Assembly: GCA_016946835.1 (NCBI GenBank)
Contig: JACVTC010000022.1
Coordinates: forward strand, 873,501 to 937,500
From: Neocallimastix lanati (nom. inval.)
Taxonomy: Eukaryota; Neocallimastigomycota; Neocallimastigomycetes; Neocallimastigales; Neocallimastigaceae
Length of the DNA stretch: 64,000 nt
Reading direction: 5' to 3'
The notes under the pieces: model-generated
What the model was told of the DNA's origin: nothing
Seen by the model: only the letters and a program-made list of their open reading frames with translations
The model's database searches: none
Shown: positions 1-17,393 of the stretch, in pieces
Position numbering within the stretch: the first letter of the stretch is position 1
Layout of the letters: each line of letters starts with the position of its first letter
Made by a program: the position numbers and the translations under genes

Positions 1-168
1 TATTTATCATTTATTTAATTATTAAATTAAATATATATGAGATTTAAACTTTTCATTTTTAGTATAGATAAAATATAGATTATATATTTAACTAATTTAA
101 TATATATATAATATATATAATATATATAATGTATTTTTTTACAATTAAAAATTATAATAAATTAAATA

Positions 169-222
<54 letters not shown>

Positions 223-706
223 AGTTTTATTTTTTAAAGGCAATTTCATTATAATTCATTTTTAGTTCAAATTAATCTATTTTTATATAATGGACATACT
301 AATTAATGTTATTAAGATAATTAGAAGTAAACAATAAATAAATTTATGATTAATAAATTATTATTTATTGCAACATCAAATAATAAACATTAATCAAAAA
401 AAAAAAAAAAAAAAAAAAAACAGAATTTTTATGAATTATAATTATTTTATATTATTAATATAATTTAAACATTGATTATTATATTAAATTTATATAAATT
501 AAGCTAGTAATTCATGTCCTTTTTTTTATTAGCAGTGTTATTTCAATTATTTTCATTTATACACATAAAATATATTAGTATTATATATAAAATAAAAAAA
601 AGTAATAATAAAAAATAGAATAAATTATTTAATTTAATTTTATTTTATTTTATTTTATTTTATTTTATTTTATTTTATTTTATTTTATTTTTTATTTTAA
701 TTCAAA
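1..706. other. AT-rich 5' spacer, no gene seen
   Basis: Upstream spacer of the WD40 gene. It holds a poly(A) run (about 176-211), another near 397-420, and a TTTTA pentamer array (about 636-690) that ends roughly 15 bases before the ATG at 707. I see no ORF with coding character on either strand. The pentamer array may be part of the promoter or 5' UTR, but nothing in the sequence proves that. Confidence 0.6.
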
Positions 707-2329
707 ATGTCTTTACCAATTGATTATTGGGAATCGTCAACATTAAAGAAAAATAAAAATGTGAAAGAAGATAATAATGATGATAAGGATAAAAAACCAA
801 TCTGTAATTTAGAAGAAGATAAAAATCTTTTAGAAAGTATTTTTAGTGATAAAAAAGATTTTGATTTTTCATCAATTTCAAGTTTAAAAAATAAAAAGAA
901 CAGTAAAGAATCTACGAATGAAAAAGAAAATTCAAGAAAAATAGATAATTCCTTAAATTTATCTTATTTATTAAAACAATCAAGTCTTGTACCGGAAACG
1001 AATGATGGTTAATATTTTTTTTTCTATTTTTCTTCCTTTTTTTTTTTTTTAAAAAAAATAATAATAATAATAATAATAATAATAGATTTTATATTTTTTC
1101 ATTCTAATATGTTCTTTTTCATTATAATTATTTTTTGTTTTTGTTATTTTCATCATTTATTTATAGTATTATGTAATGAAAGTAATATTTATTAAAATGT
1201 AAAATTTTAATTCATTATTAAATTCTTATATTAAATTCTAATTGAATATAATAATTTAAAATAATTAATTTCTTTTTTATTTCAATTTATATAATTATTA
1301 TTATGTATTAAATTAAAAATATATAAATGTTTAAAATTGTAATATAATAAAACAGGTAATAAAAATTCAAATTCAAAAGCTTCAACTCCATCAAGTAGTA
1401 ATTCAATTAATTTAGTTAAAAAAGAAAATACAATTTCCCAAAAAAAAGAAATAGTGAAGAAGACTAAAACCGAAATTTCAAATCAAAAAATATTAAATCA
1501 ACAACAAAATAGTGAAATAAAAATGATACCCCAGATTCAGCAATATCCAATTAATCCAGCATATTCTTATTATCCAAATGTAGGAATTTATAATCCTTTG
1601 GTTGCTGCTCAATCAGCACCGTATTATCCTATCCTCGCAGAACAAATGAATTTACAGAATCAAGTTCCAATAATATCAAATTATCCAACTAGAAATGGAT
1701 CAACACAGCTTCCTAATTCCTATATATATCCAAATCCAATAACATCAATGCAAAATCCACAAATTGCGACACAATTACCAACGCCAATACCAAACCAATT
1801 AACAGCGCAGATACCAAATCAAATACCTACTCAAATAGCAACACAAATAACTCCACAGATAGCTCCTCAATTATCACCACAAATAGTTCAGCCAGCATCA
1901 ACGGTTTATCCAATATTTAATATGAATAAAGATACTTATAATGGAACAAGTAAAAACAAAGGTCAAACAAAAATAATTGATTTAACTGAAATAAATAATA
2001 CTAATAATAATAATAATAATAGTAATAATAATAATAATACAAATGATGTTAATAATAGAGATATTATTGAAGAATTAGATATTAATATTAGTATTGACAA
2101 TGATGATAAAACTGTTTTAATTAATAAGGTACGCAAAAATATAGTGGAAATAATAAAAAAATAATTAAAAAATAGTAATTATATGACAATTATTAGTAGT
2201 AATAATTAGCATAAAGAAATATTAATTTACTTATTTATTTATAATTATATATCTTTTATACAAATATATATTGATTAATTTAATTTATTAAAAAAAAAAA
2301 AATAAAAATAAAAATAAAAATAAAAATAA

Positions 2330-2360
<31 letters not shown>

Positions 2361-5039
2361 GATTAAACATGCACGAAAAAATTTAGAATACTACAATAGT
2401 TTATGTAAAAAATATGAAAAATTCATTGATAATGCTACTCTAAGGTTAAATACATTAGAAAAGGGTGAAAAATCAATAAAAGAAAGTGAAAAGCAGGAAG
2501 AAAAAGATGAACCAATAATTATTGAAATTAAAAAAGAAAAAATAGAAGGTAATGAAATATCAGAAAAATTAAATAAATTAGGAAAAAGAGAAAAGGAAGA
2601 AAAAATTAGAGAAAACCAAGGAAAATATGAAAAGCATGAAAAACATGAGAAACGCTCTAAAGAAAATGATATTAAAAATAATGGAAACAGATTGAATTCA
2701 TCATATAGTGGTTCCCCAAAACTTAAATATGAAAGAAATATTATATCCGCACCATCTTTTAAAGAACAATTTATGAATTTGGAGAATAATAAGAATAATA
2801 TTAAAAAGAGAGAATCAGCAGATTTATTAGGATCTTCAGTAAAACGGTTAAAAACTTCATCTGAAAATGATAATTTGAAAAGTAATTATAAACTTTCAAG
2901 CCCTATACTAAAGAATAAATCATTCTTAAATAATAATAAATCTACTATATCAAAGCCTTCATTAATTAATAATCCACTCTTGAATAATAATAAGTCAGTA
3001 CCAATTCCACCAAATTCATCATCAATGTCAACAATGGCATTAAATAAACGAAATCCAATGAGTATTATAAATAGTTCAATTAAAGTAACTAATCAAAAAG
3101 AAGAAATACGAGAAATAAAAATCCAATCTCAAGCAAGTAAAACTAGAGTTCTTGCAAAGAATATGCAATATGTTAAGAAAATTACTAAAAGAAAGCCAAG
3201 AAAATTCATTCATCTTATTAATAGTAATACTATGGTCATAACAGATTTGGGTGGTGAAATTGTTACATATAATACGAAACAGAAAAAGGAAATTTCAGTT
3301 GCATATGTTGCAAATGGAGGATGGTGTGAAGATATTTGTACATTTTCAGATAAAATGTTTGCCTTTTCTATATTAAATAAAAATAGACCAGCGGAATCAC
3401 AAATAGCAATGCTTTCTTTTAATTATGGATTAGGAACCCCAAAGATTCATCTATTTAAAAATAATAAACCACATGAAAATAGTTCTATTAGAATTGCACC
3501 TATAAGTATATATAATAATACTTATAGACTAGCTTCAGCAGGAGCGGTAATTATTACTGTCTATTAAATAATAATCAAAAAACATTTTTAAATTTAAATT
3601 TATTTTTTTATTCATTCATTTAATTTTTTAAATTTTTTAATTTTTAAATTTTTTATATTACTATTTAATGTAATTTTGGTTTATTTTTATTTAAACTTAT
3701 TATCATTAGGATCATAATTTGTTTTTATGGGAAATAAAAGAAGATGATAGAGATAATTTCGAAGTCAAAAAAGTAAATCTTCTTCATAAAAAACATACAT
3801 CTGCTATTCAAACAGTTTATTATAATACTTGGAATAATGTTATCTACTCTGGTGGGTCGGATTGGTAAGTATATAATCAATATTTATATATATTTATTAT
3901 ATTTATAAATATATTTTTATTTTTCTTTTTATTATTAATATAACTAAAATTATACATATTTATATATATTAATCAATTTAACAGCAAATTATTTGGTTAT
4001 AGTTTAATAAATAATAGAATAGAATTAAAAAACCGTTATGATATGAGAGTAAGTATATAATTGATTTATTATAAAGAAATATATTAATAAATGAAATAAA
4101 ATAAATAATATTTAAAGTATTTTATATATATTAATAATATATTATTAACTACAAAAAATTTGCAAACATATTAAATAATTAATTAATTAATTAATATAGA
4201 TATCAAATATTATTCGTAATCCAGTTGATCCTAATCAATTATTAATTACATATTCAAGTAAATAATTTTTTTTTTTTTTTTTTTTTTTTTGTTCAATTTG
4301 AATAATTAGTAATTAAATTACAATTTATGTATATATATATATTTATTTATTTAAAATAAAAAAATTTCTCTATGTAGATACGAAAGATCAATTTAGAATT
4401 TGTGATATTAGATCTAAGAAAACTATTTTGAATTTTGGTATTCCTACAAATGAAGTAAGAAATTATATAAATGTTCTAATAAAAAAATTTTTTATTAAAA
4501 AATAATTAATAAAATTATTAAATATTATTTAATAACTATTAATAAAAGAATGTTTCCCAGTATGTTTATCCTGATTTTCATCGAAATGGCTATTTGGTTA
4601 GTTTTGGTTCACAAAGAATTGATACCGATAAAGCAAATGTCTATATATGGGATATAAGATATATAAATCCAACCAACAGTTATGTGAGCGATATCAAATT
4701 ACAACAAGGTAATTTTTTTTTTCTAATTTCATAAATATTTCATTTAAATGATTAAATGATATATGAAAATAATAATATTTACTTATAATTTATAATTCTT
4801 AAAAAAAATAGGAAGAATCATTAAACCATTATTCCATCCATCAAAAAGTCAAATTATAACTATCGATACCAATGGAACTGTAAGTTTTATATGTATTTAA
4901 ATATTTATTTAAATTTAAAAGTTTTAATTTCAATTTTAAATATCATATTCTAAATGTACTTTTATATTTAAAAAAAAATTTTTTTATTATTATTTAGGCT
5001 GCTTTTATTAATTATCAGACAGTTAATGAAAATATATAA
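707..5039 (+). CDS. WD40-repeat protein with long low-complexity N-terminus (10 exons)
   Basis: Exons read as 707-1007, 1356-2128, 2362-3546, 3710-3864, 3985-4048, 4200-4257, 4378-4454, 4549-4708, 4812-4879, 4998-5039; together 2883 nt, 960 aa, in frame. Residues 1-360 are charged and then Pro/Gln/Asn-rich (repeated I-P-x-Q and I-x-P-Q units). Residues 390-620 are basic, with a Lys/Glu-rich stretch. From about residue 620 the chain looks like a beta-propeller: S-G-G-S-D at the exon 4/5 junction (preceded by H-x-S-A-I-Q), then D-I-R, W-D-I-R and F-H-P-S-K signatures typical of WD repeats. I do not recognise the orthologue. A scaffold role is all that the fold suggests. Exon 1 uses a less usual donor, GTTAAT. 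It converges on the DRC4 gene across a 758-bp spacer. Confidence 0.8.
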
Positions 5040-5100
5040 AATTTTTGAAAATATATTTATTTCCTTTATTTAATTTATTTATATATATTTTATTTTATTT

Positions 5101-5141
<41 letters not shown>

Positions 5142-5143
5142 TA

Positions 5144-5174
<31 letters not shown>

Positions 5175-5505
5175 TTTACTGATTTATTTAATTTTATTTT
5201 ATTTTACTTCATTATTTTTTACTATGTATTTTTTATTTATTTACTAAATCAATTGATTTAATCAAAAAAATTTTAATATAAATTTATAATATTATAAATT
5301 AATAATTATTAATATATATTTTTTGTCATCATATAAATATGTTCTACTAAATACAATTTTATTTAAAAAAAAAAAAAAAAAAAAAAACATATAGATTAAT
5401 AGGATCAACAATATAATAAATTATTATTATTATTAATTATAATTATATAAGAACAAAGATAATATGATAAGAAATAGTTGAAAGAATACAAAGAAAAAAA
5501 TAAAA

Positions 5506-5550
<45 letters not shown>

Positions 5551-5797
5551 AAAAAATAAACGTTTCATATCATTTTGATATTTATATATTTATTTATTTT
5601 ATATATATTTATTTAATAAAACTTTTTAACAAAAAAATCATGTATAAATTATTTTTACAATTGATGATTAAAAATAATTGAAAAGATATTTTTATTTAAT
5701 CTATTTTCTATTCTATATCATGAAAAAACAAAAAAGAAAAGAAAAATATTATTTTATTTAAGTTTAGCTTTATAAAAAGGAATAATTATTATGTTAA
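5040..5797. other. Convergent intergenic spacer
   Basis: Spacer between two 3' ends (WD40 gene, DRC4). It is almost pure A+T with a poly(T) run near 5105-5140 and a poly(A) run near 5509-5548. These two runs are complementary and about 400 bp apart, so the strand could fold back. Polyadenylation sites of both genes should lie here. I see no ORF or RNA gene. Confidence 0.5.
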
Positions 5798-10239
<4,442 letters not shown>

Positions 10240-12890
10240 TTACCATTGGGCATTCTTTTTTGCTTCTTTTTCTTTTTGTTTTTGAAGGTTAGCAATCATA
10301 TTTAATGCAGAACCAGCCTTGAACCATTCAATTTGGTCAACACTCATAGTATGATTTAATGGAATATCAATTTCAGATCCATCCTTTTGTACAACATGCA
10401 TAGTTAATTCACTACCTGGAGCAAGAGTAGTAACACCCCTTGTAGAAATACTAGCACATTCCTTAATCTTATCATAATCATCTGGATTAGCGAATGTAGC
10501 TGGAAGAATACCTTGTTTCTTTAAGTTAGTTTCATGAATACGAGCAAATGATCTTGCAACAATGAACTTACAACCTAAGAATCTTGGTTGCATTGCTGCA
10601 TGTTCACGAGCAGAACCTTCACCATAATTAGTATCAGTAATGACCATCCATGGAACATTAGCAGCTCTGTAAGCTGCACCAACATTTGGAATAGTATCAT
10701 ATTTACCAGTAAGTTCATTAATAACTGAGTTAGTTTCACCATTGAAGTCATTGACAGCACGCATTAAAGTGTTTGTAGCAATGTTTGAAAGGTGACCCTT
10801 GTACTTTAACCATTTACCAGCAGCACTAATATGATCCGTTGTACACTTACCTCTGACTTTAACTAAAACCTTAAGGTTTTCGAATTCCTTACCATCCCAA
10901 GCTGGGAATGGTTCTAAGAGTTCTAAACGTTGAGAGTTTGGATTGACCTTAATGACAACCTCTGGTTGTGGGTCTGGACGGTATGGTGGTGGTTGGTAAA
11001 TAGCGCGTCCACCGTTGAATCCACGTTCTGGAAGATCAAATCCATGTGGTGGTTCTAACATGAATGGTTTACCATCACCATCAATTAATGGATCGGTAAC
11101 TGGGTTGAAAGTTAATTTACCACCAAAAGCTATAGCAGTAACAATATCTGGAGAAGCTAAGAAATTCATAGTACTTGGGAAACCATCATTACGAGAGCGG
11201 AAATTACGATTGAAGGAAGTAAGAATAGAGTTTTGTTTGTCTTCGGTAATATCTTCACGGTTCCATTGACCAATACATGGACCACAAGCATTAGCAAGAA
11301 TAAGACCACCAACAGATTCGAAGGTAGAAGCAACACCATCTCTAGTAATAGTGGCTCTAACTTGTTCAGAACCTGGAGCAATGAAGAAATCGGCCTTTGT
11401 AGTTTTGATACCGTGTTCTTTAGCCTGCTTGACAATAGAAGCAGCACGAGTCATATCTTCGTAAGAACTGTTAGTACAACTACCAATCATACAAACTTTA
11501 ACTTCATCAGTGTATCCCTTTTCTGGTACAATCTCCTTAGCTTTAGATAATGGAATAGCAGCATCTGGAGTAAATGGACCATTCATATGTGGTTCAACAG
11601 TAGAAAGATCAAGTTCAATAACTTTATCATATTGACAACCTTCATCGGCACAAAGGAAAGTGTCAGCAATTTTATCAGCTAAATCAGCAACATGACCTCT
11701 ATTGGTAAGTCTTAAGTAACGAGCCATCGCTGGTGAATATGGGAACGTAGAAGTAGTAGCACCAAGTTCAGCACCCATATTACAAATAGTTGCCATTCCA
11801 GTACATGATAAAGTTTGACAACCTGGACCAAAGTATTCAATAACATGACCAGTACCACCAGAAACAGTAAGTTTTCCTAAAAGAGTTAAGATAACATCTT
11901 TTGGAGCAGCCCAACCATTTAATTTACCAGTAAGGTGAACACCAATAATTTTTGGAGCCTTTAATTCCCAAGCTATATCACTCATAGCATCAACAGCATC
12001 AGCACCACCAACACCAATAGCAATCATACCTAAACCACCAGCATTTGGAGTATGACTATCTATTAATTTTTAAATTTGAAAATTGAATGAATTATATTAT
12101 CATATATATATATGTATATATATTAATACGTAATAAATTATTTAAAAACGTTATAAATTATATAAATATAATGTAATAAATAATTATAAGATAATATAAT
12201 GATAATAATGAAATAATAATAAAAAAAAAATTTTTTTATATTATATTAAATCATATTATTATTATTATTTTTTTTTTTTTTTTTTTTTTTTTATTTTTAT
12301 TTTTATTTATTATATATTTCTTATTTACCAGTTCCGAGCATTAAACCACCTGGAGCAGCATAGTTTTCTAAAACAATTTGATGAATAATACCAGTACCTG
12401 GTCTCCAAAAACTAATACCGTACTTAGCGGCTGCATCATGTAAGAAATCAAAAATTTCACTATTGTTTTCGATGGAAGTAGCAACATCAGCATCACCACC
12501 TTTATGACCACGAATTAAATGATCACAGTGAATACTAGTTGGGACAGCAGTAGTTTTCATACCAGATAACATAAACTGAAGAATAGCCATTTGGGCACTA
12601 GCATCTAAATTTTATTTAATTTATTTTACATTAATTAACATAATTTTCATATGACTTATAATTATTGATGTTATATATTTGTAATACCTTGCATGGCAAC
12701 ACGGTCTTTTTATTTTAATAATATATTTTAATAATTTTAAAAATATTTATATAAGAATAATTAATATTTTCTGAAAATTTTATCCTAATTTTTCCTTCAT
12801 AATATATAATATATCGTAACACAAGTACTATATATATATAAATTTATGTTATATATATTATATACATTATATAATAATGAAAGTAATACT

Positions 12891-12926
<36 letters not shown>

Positions 12927-12945
12927 TAATAATTTCATATGTATA

Positions 12946-12978
<33 letters not shown>

Positions 12979-13285
12979 CAATTTATATTTATATTTTTAT
13001 TAATGTATACCTGGTTTTAACTTTAAGTAAGTTTCTCCACGAACTGGAACTTGATTTGGATTTTCCAAGTGAGAGTAAATATATTTTTCGGCCATAGTTA
13101 AAGGACGATTCAAATTTTTTCTAACAATTTCGAGATTCTTTTGTAATTTTTCGTATGGAGGCACAACGGTCATAGATGGAGGTTGTGGAGTAAATTCTTG
13201 TTCATCGTCAATTGTTACTGGTACCATGGTGCACATACCACCACTACATTGCATAGTACAGTTCTTTTTAAAATTTTTGAAAAAA

Positions 13286-13334
<49 letters not shown>

Positions 13335-13586
13335 TTATTTAAAAAAGTTTTTTTTTTTTTATTTAATATTATTTTTAAAAAATATATATATAATTTAGTC
13401 AAAATGAAATATAAATTTAATAATAATAATTTTACAATTATATATTATTTATTAATATTTTCATATTATATATATATAAAATTATTACATATATATATAT
13501 ATAATATCATTATCATAACATTTTATATATATCAAATTAAATATTTAAAATTTATTTTTAATAATTCTTACTTCGCAATCACCCAT
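10240..13586 (-). CDS. ACO1: Aconitate hydratase, mitochondrial-family, no visible presequence
   Basis: Interconverts citrate and isocitrate through a [4Fe-4S] cluster. Exons (transcript order) 13572-13586, 13011-13263, 12688-12705, 12329-12604, 10240-12059; 2382 nt, 793 aa. Cluster ligands are Cys382 in G-S-C-T-N-S-S and Cys446/Cys449 in A-C-G-P-C. The 18-nt third exon is certain because it supplies the conserved K-P-D-R-V-A-M-Q-D block, split over three exons; the next junction rebuilds [11 protein letters not shown]. The sequence is of the yeast Aco1/animal ACO2 type. The N-terminus ([16 protein letters not shown]) is acidic and Cys-rich, unlike a mitochondrial presequence, so a cytosolic location is inferred. 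This agrees with the published finding that Piromyces aconitase is a cytosolic enzyme of mitochondrial ancestry. Exon 1 (15 nt) is the least certain; an internal ATG at 13254 is the alternative start. Confidence 0.95.
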
Positions 13587-14724
13587 TGTTGATGTTTTTT
13601 GCTATTCTTTATTACTATATATATAATAAAATATAATATTTATTCCTTTTTCTTTCTTTTTTTTTTTTTATATCTTTTAAATATTTAAAAAAAAAAAGAA
13701 ATATAAATAATTAATATTTTGGGTAAAAAACAAGATATATATAAAATAATATCAATAATGGTGATTGGTTCTATTTATTTATATTCTATATGAAAAAAAT
13801 TAGATACATCTAAAATTTAATTTTAAATCAGTCCAATAATTAAATAAATCAATTGAATAAATAAAAAATGTTAAAAAAAATTTATTATGAAAAAACACCA
13901 TTTATTTACTTTTTAACAAAACATATATATTAATTTATATATATCATATATATAATATATATAAACATTTAAAAATATTTATGAAATTCTTAAAATAAGT
14001 ATTATTTAAGAATAGGTATTTATAAATTTTCTTGTATTAAATATGAATCTTTTAGTTCAATTTTTTTTTATAAATATATTAAGTTAATAAATTAACATCT
14101 GCAAATATGATAGTGTGGAGACCACTAAACTCTCCTTCATACCAATAAATATATTATCAGTAGATTCAAGTTCCGTATATTCGTTGTGTGAAGAACAATT
14201 ATTACTATTAGTGTAAGATGTACAAGGAGGAATAGTAATAAAGATTATTATTTGCAATATCGGTTCCGTTCGATTTGACTCTGTTAGTTGTGAAAGGTCA
14301 CTTTCAAATTATGTTGATGAATCATAAATTTATGTGATATATATGATTTATTTTATGGAGGGGGAACTTTAATTAAATTAATATTAATATTTTTAAAATA
14401 TAAAATATAGATATTTATATTTATATTAAAGTTTTGTTCATACATTACATAATTTAATTTATATATTTAAACGATGATGTATGAATTATCTATATGAAAA
14501 AAATTTTTAAAAAAAATATATAAAACACTTTAAAATGATAAATATTTATATTAAATAATTATAATTAAATAAATATTACTTTTATTTATTTTTATAATAT
14601 ATTAATATATATTTAAATTAAATATTTTTTATGTTTTTATTTTAATTCTCAAGATAATTTTTAAATAAATTTTTGTTTAGGATATATTTTTGGAAAAAAT
14701 ATTACATTAGTAGTATAATTTTTA
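13587..14724. other. Spacer with a GC-richer island near 14098-14365
   Basis: Between the start of aconitase and the 3' end of the SNRNP27-like gene. Most is plain AT-rich DNA. At 14098-14365 composition changes to clearly higher G+C, with no open frame longer than a few dozen codons and no snRNA or tRNA motif I can recognise. Similar islands at 21521-22000 and 28085-29030 lie beside transposon ends, so this may be an old element fragment. Confidence 0.4.
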
Positions 14725-16010
14725 TTAGCCTTTATCTAATGGTCTAATATATAAGCAAAAAGAAAAAGAAATTTAATAAATGTATTTATAAATGTATGAA
14801 TTTTAAATTTTCATATAATAAACAAAAAAAAAAAAAATTCCATACCTATTAAAACCTCCTCTCCTATTCATATATTGTCTGTATTGTCTCTTCTTTTTAA
14901 TATTTACACCACTAACGTCAGTACCTGGAACATGCTTACCCTTTATAATTAAATATATTAAATTATTATAAATATATCAATGTTTTTTTTAAAAAAAAGT
15001 ATATATATATATATATATTTATATATATACATAACGCACTGTATAATAATATAATAAATAGTTTTAAAATACCTTTGTAGAATCAAATCCTCCAAATCCC
15101 ATAATTGCCTTCATTTGGGCTTCAATATCACCATCGTCATTAACTATTTCATAATTTTATTGATAAGAATATAAATTTATTAATTTATTAGTGTATTATG
15201 TAAATTTTAATAAGTAATTTTTTTTTAAAAAAAAAAAAAAAAAGCAGCTCATGATAATATTAAATATAAAATTACTTGTTATGTCAGAAATGTTTTTAAC
15301 TTCTCTATAAAAATTTTATTTTATTAAAACATATAAATCAAAAAAAAAAAAAAAAGTTACTATTTATATAATAATCAATAATAATTGAAATATCATTTAA
15401 TATTTTAATAAATCATAATATATACTCTTTTTTCTTTTCCTTTTCTTCAATAATTAAGTAGCAATTTTAAATAATTATTGTTAAAAAAAAAAAAATGTTA
15501 ATATAATTTTTAAAATTATTTTATTAATAAATCTCTTAAAATATATTTTAACATCATTTTTATACTTACCAGTTCTTGAAGCTGTTATTTTTTTTTAAAA
15601 TTTTAATATATATCAAAATAATTTTATTTAGAAATTTCAAATTATAAAATCAATTTTGATAAAAATTGTAAATATATACATATATATATTATTAAATATA
15701 TTATAAACAAGATGAAATGTATACAGATTCAATATTTATTAAAAAAAATTATATATAATATACTTGAAGAGCTTCTACTTCTACTTCTATGAGAATGATG
15801 ATGAGAACTTCTATCTCTTGATCTTCTGGAATGTCTATGATGTCTCTCTCTTGAAGACGAACGAGAACGAGATCTATGATGTCTTGTTCTACTTCTACTT
15901 CTACTTCTGCTTCTGCTTCTACTTCTATCTCTATCTCTACTCCTACTTCTATGTCTTCTTCTGTCGTAGGAACGACTTCTACTACGGCTACGACTATAAC
16001 TTCCAGCCAT
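14725..16010 (-). CDS. SNRNP27: U4/U6.U5 tri-snRNP 27-kDa protein (SNRNP27-like)
   Basis: A spliceosomal tri-snRNP protein. Exons (transcript order) 15764-16010, 15570-15581, 15426-15444, 15276-15304, 15073-15143, 14846-14940, 14725-14743; 492 nt, 163 aa, near the 155 aa of the human protein. Residues 1-82 are an Arg/Ser domain (R-S-R-S repeats, D-R-R-R-H). The C-terminal family domain reads [12 protein letters not shown], then [18 protein letters not shown] and the stop. Four of seven exons are under 30 nt; the 12-nt second exon and 19-nt third exon keep the frame and encode the acidic/Lys-rich linker. The last exon codes only for the terminal P-L-D-K-G. The family domain is unmistakable; only the two smallest linker exons are read mainly from splice sites and frame. 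Confidence 0.9.
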
Positions 16011-16503
16011 TTTTTTTTTTTAAAAAAAAAAATATTATAATTATTTTATTCTTTAATGGTGAATTATTTTATTTTTTAACTTAAATTTAAATTAATTTGA
16101 AAATTGTTTTAATTAAATATTCCTTATAGTGAATTTTTAAAAACTGAGATTACAATTTGTTAAAATTGATTAGAAATTTGATTATTAAATTGATATTTAT
16201 TAAATTATTAAATTAAATTATAAAATAAATTTCAAAAGTTTAAATTAAAGATACATTTTAGATATTACTTATTTTTAATAATTATATTGATTATATTAAT
16301 ATATATAATTATTATTTTACTTCATAATTCTTTAATTAAATCAGATTTCAGAATTAAATATAAAAAAAAAATTACATTTAATAAAGAAAAATATAAATAA
16401 AAAAATTTTTTTTTTATAATTTACTATTTTGGTATGCTAATCATGAATTTATGGTTTATAATTTTGTCAGTCACCTTAATTATTCTAAATTAAATGACTT
16501 TAT
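16011..16503. other. AT-rich spacer, upstream of SNRNP27-like gene
   Basis: Promoter-side spacer of the SNRNP27-like gene, ending at the 9-bp target duplication of the MULE element. I see nothing else in it. Confidence 0.5.
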
Positions 16504-16512
16504 ACTTTTATA
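16504..16512 (+). repeat. 9-bp target-site duplication, left copy
   Basis: ACTTTTATA directly left of the MULE terminus; identical to 20877-20885. Confidence 0.85.
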
Positions 16513-16566
16513 GGGGGTGTGTGTCATTTCGAAAATTTTTATTACATAGATTTGTATTTTGTTGTA
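16513..16566 (+). repeat. MULE terminal inverted repeat, left
   Basis: Starts with a G run then GTGTGTGTCATTTCG and ends with TTTGTATTTTGTTGTA. The reverse complement of 20825-20876 has GTGAGTGTGCATTTCG and the same inner end, differing at a few positions. A second, related GTGCATTTCGG motif follows at 16567, suggesting a doubled or older terminus. Confidence 0.9.
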
Positions 16567-16943
16567 GTGCATTTCGGAAAACATGGCGTATTATAATGTA
16601 ATAAATAAATAAACGAATAAATAAATTATAAATGAATATATAAATTTTTAAATGATAATAAAAATAATTTAAGACAAACGTTTATTATGACTAAAAAATT
16701 TTTTTTAGAAAATTAAATAAAAAAAAATATATATATATAATTACTACATATATAAAATAATTATATTTTTTTTATTTTCTTTTAAATATTATTAATTATT
16801 ATTAATACCTTGTTTATATTATCAACAGAATTACATACGTAATTACATAATTGAATAATTAAAAAAAAATAAATATATAAATAGGTTTATAATTAGTATT
16901 TTTTTTATAATATTATATTAAAGTATTAATTTTATAAATTAAA

Positions 16944-17393
16944 ATGTTTAAAAAATTATTAACTGCTTTATTAATTGCTACTGCATGCATTACTTATGTT
17001 TGTGGTATAAAATCGGTTGGACCTGCTATATATTCAGATATATCTCATCTATATTTCCTTAATTCTAGAGATTGCAAAAATACATATATATGTAAAGGTT
17101 ATGGTATTATAAAAAATAGTAATCGTGGATTTTATGACTGTTTCCTCCGTAATTCAGTAGCTAATTATAGAGAAATCCCTGTTGGAGCATATCTTAGAGA
17201 TACACAATATAAAAATCCAGATAAATGTAAATGGATTACTAGACATATAAGTACCAAAAATGGATGTTATTACACATCAAATAACACAAGAGGTGGATTT
17301 TCATGGAGAGGTTATGTTAATCGTAATGCTCGTGTTTATGATATAGTTGGTAAATACTGTCTTACTGAATATGGTTGGTGTTGGCGTGGTTAA
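16944..17393 (+). CDS. Small secreted cysteine-rich protein carried inside the MULE
   Basis: 149 aa, single exon, ATG preceded by an A-rich context. Residues 1-21 are a clear signal peptide (M-F-K-K then a hydrophobic core ending near V-C-G). The mature part is rich in Tyr, Arg, Asn and Gly with seven Cys that fall in C-x5-C, then single Cys, then a terminal C-x6-C, consistent with disulfide bonding outside the cell. I do not recognise the family. It lies between the left TIR and the transposase and is read from the opposite strand. The frame is open with no damage while the transposase is broken, which hints that it is kept by selection or arrived recently. It could be a transposon cargo gene or a host gene captured between the TIRs. 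Confidence 0.7.
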   Translation: MFKKLLTALLIATACITYVCGIKSVGPAIYSDISHLYFLNSRDCKNTYICKGYGIIKNSNRGFYDCFLRNSVANYREIPVGAYLRDTQYKNPDKCKWITRHISTKNGCYYTSNNTRGGFSWRGYVNRNARVYDIVGKYCLTEYGWCWRG

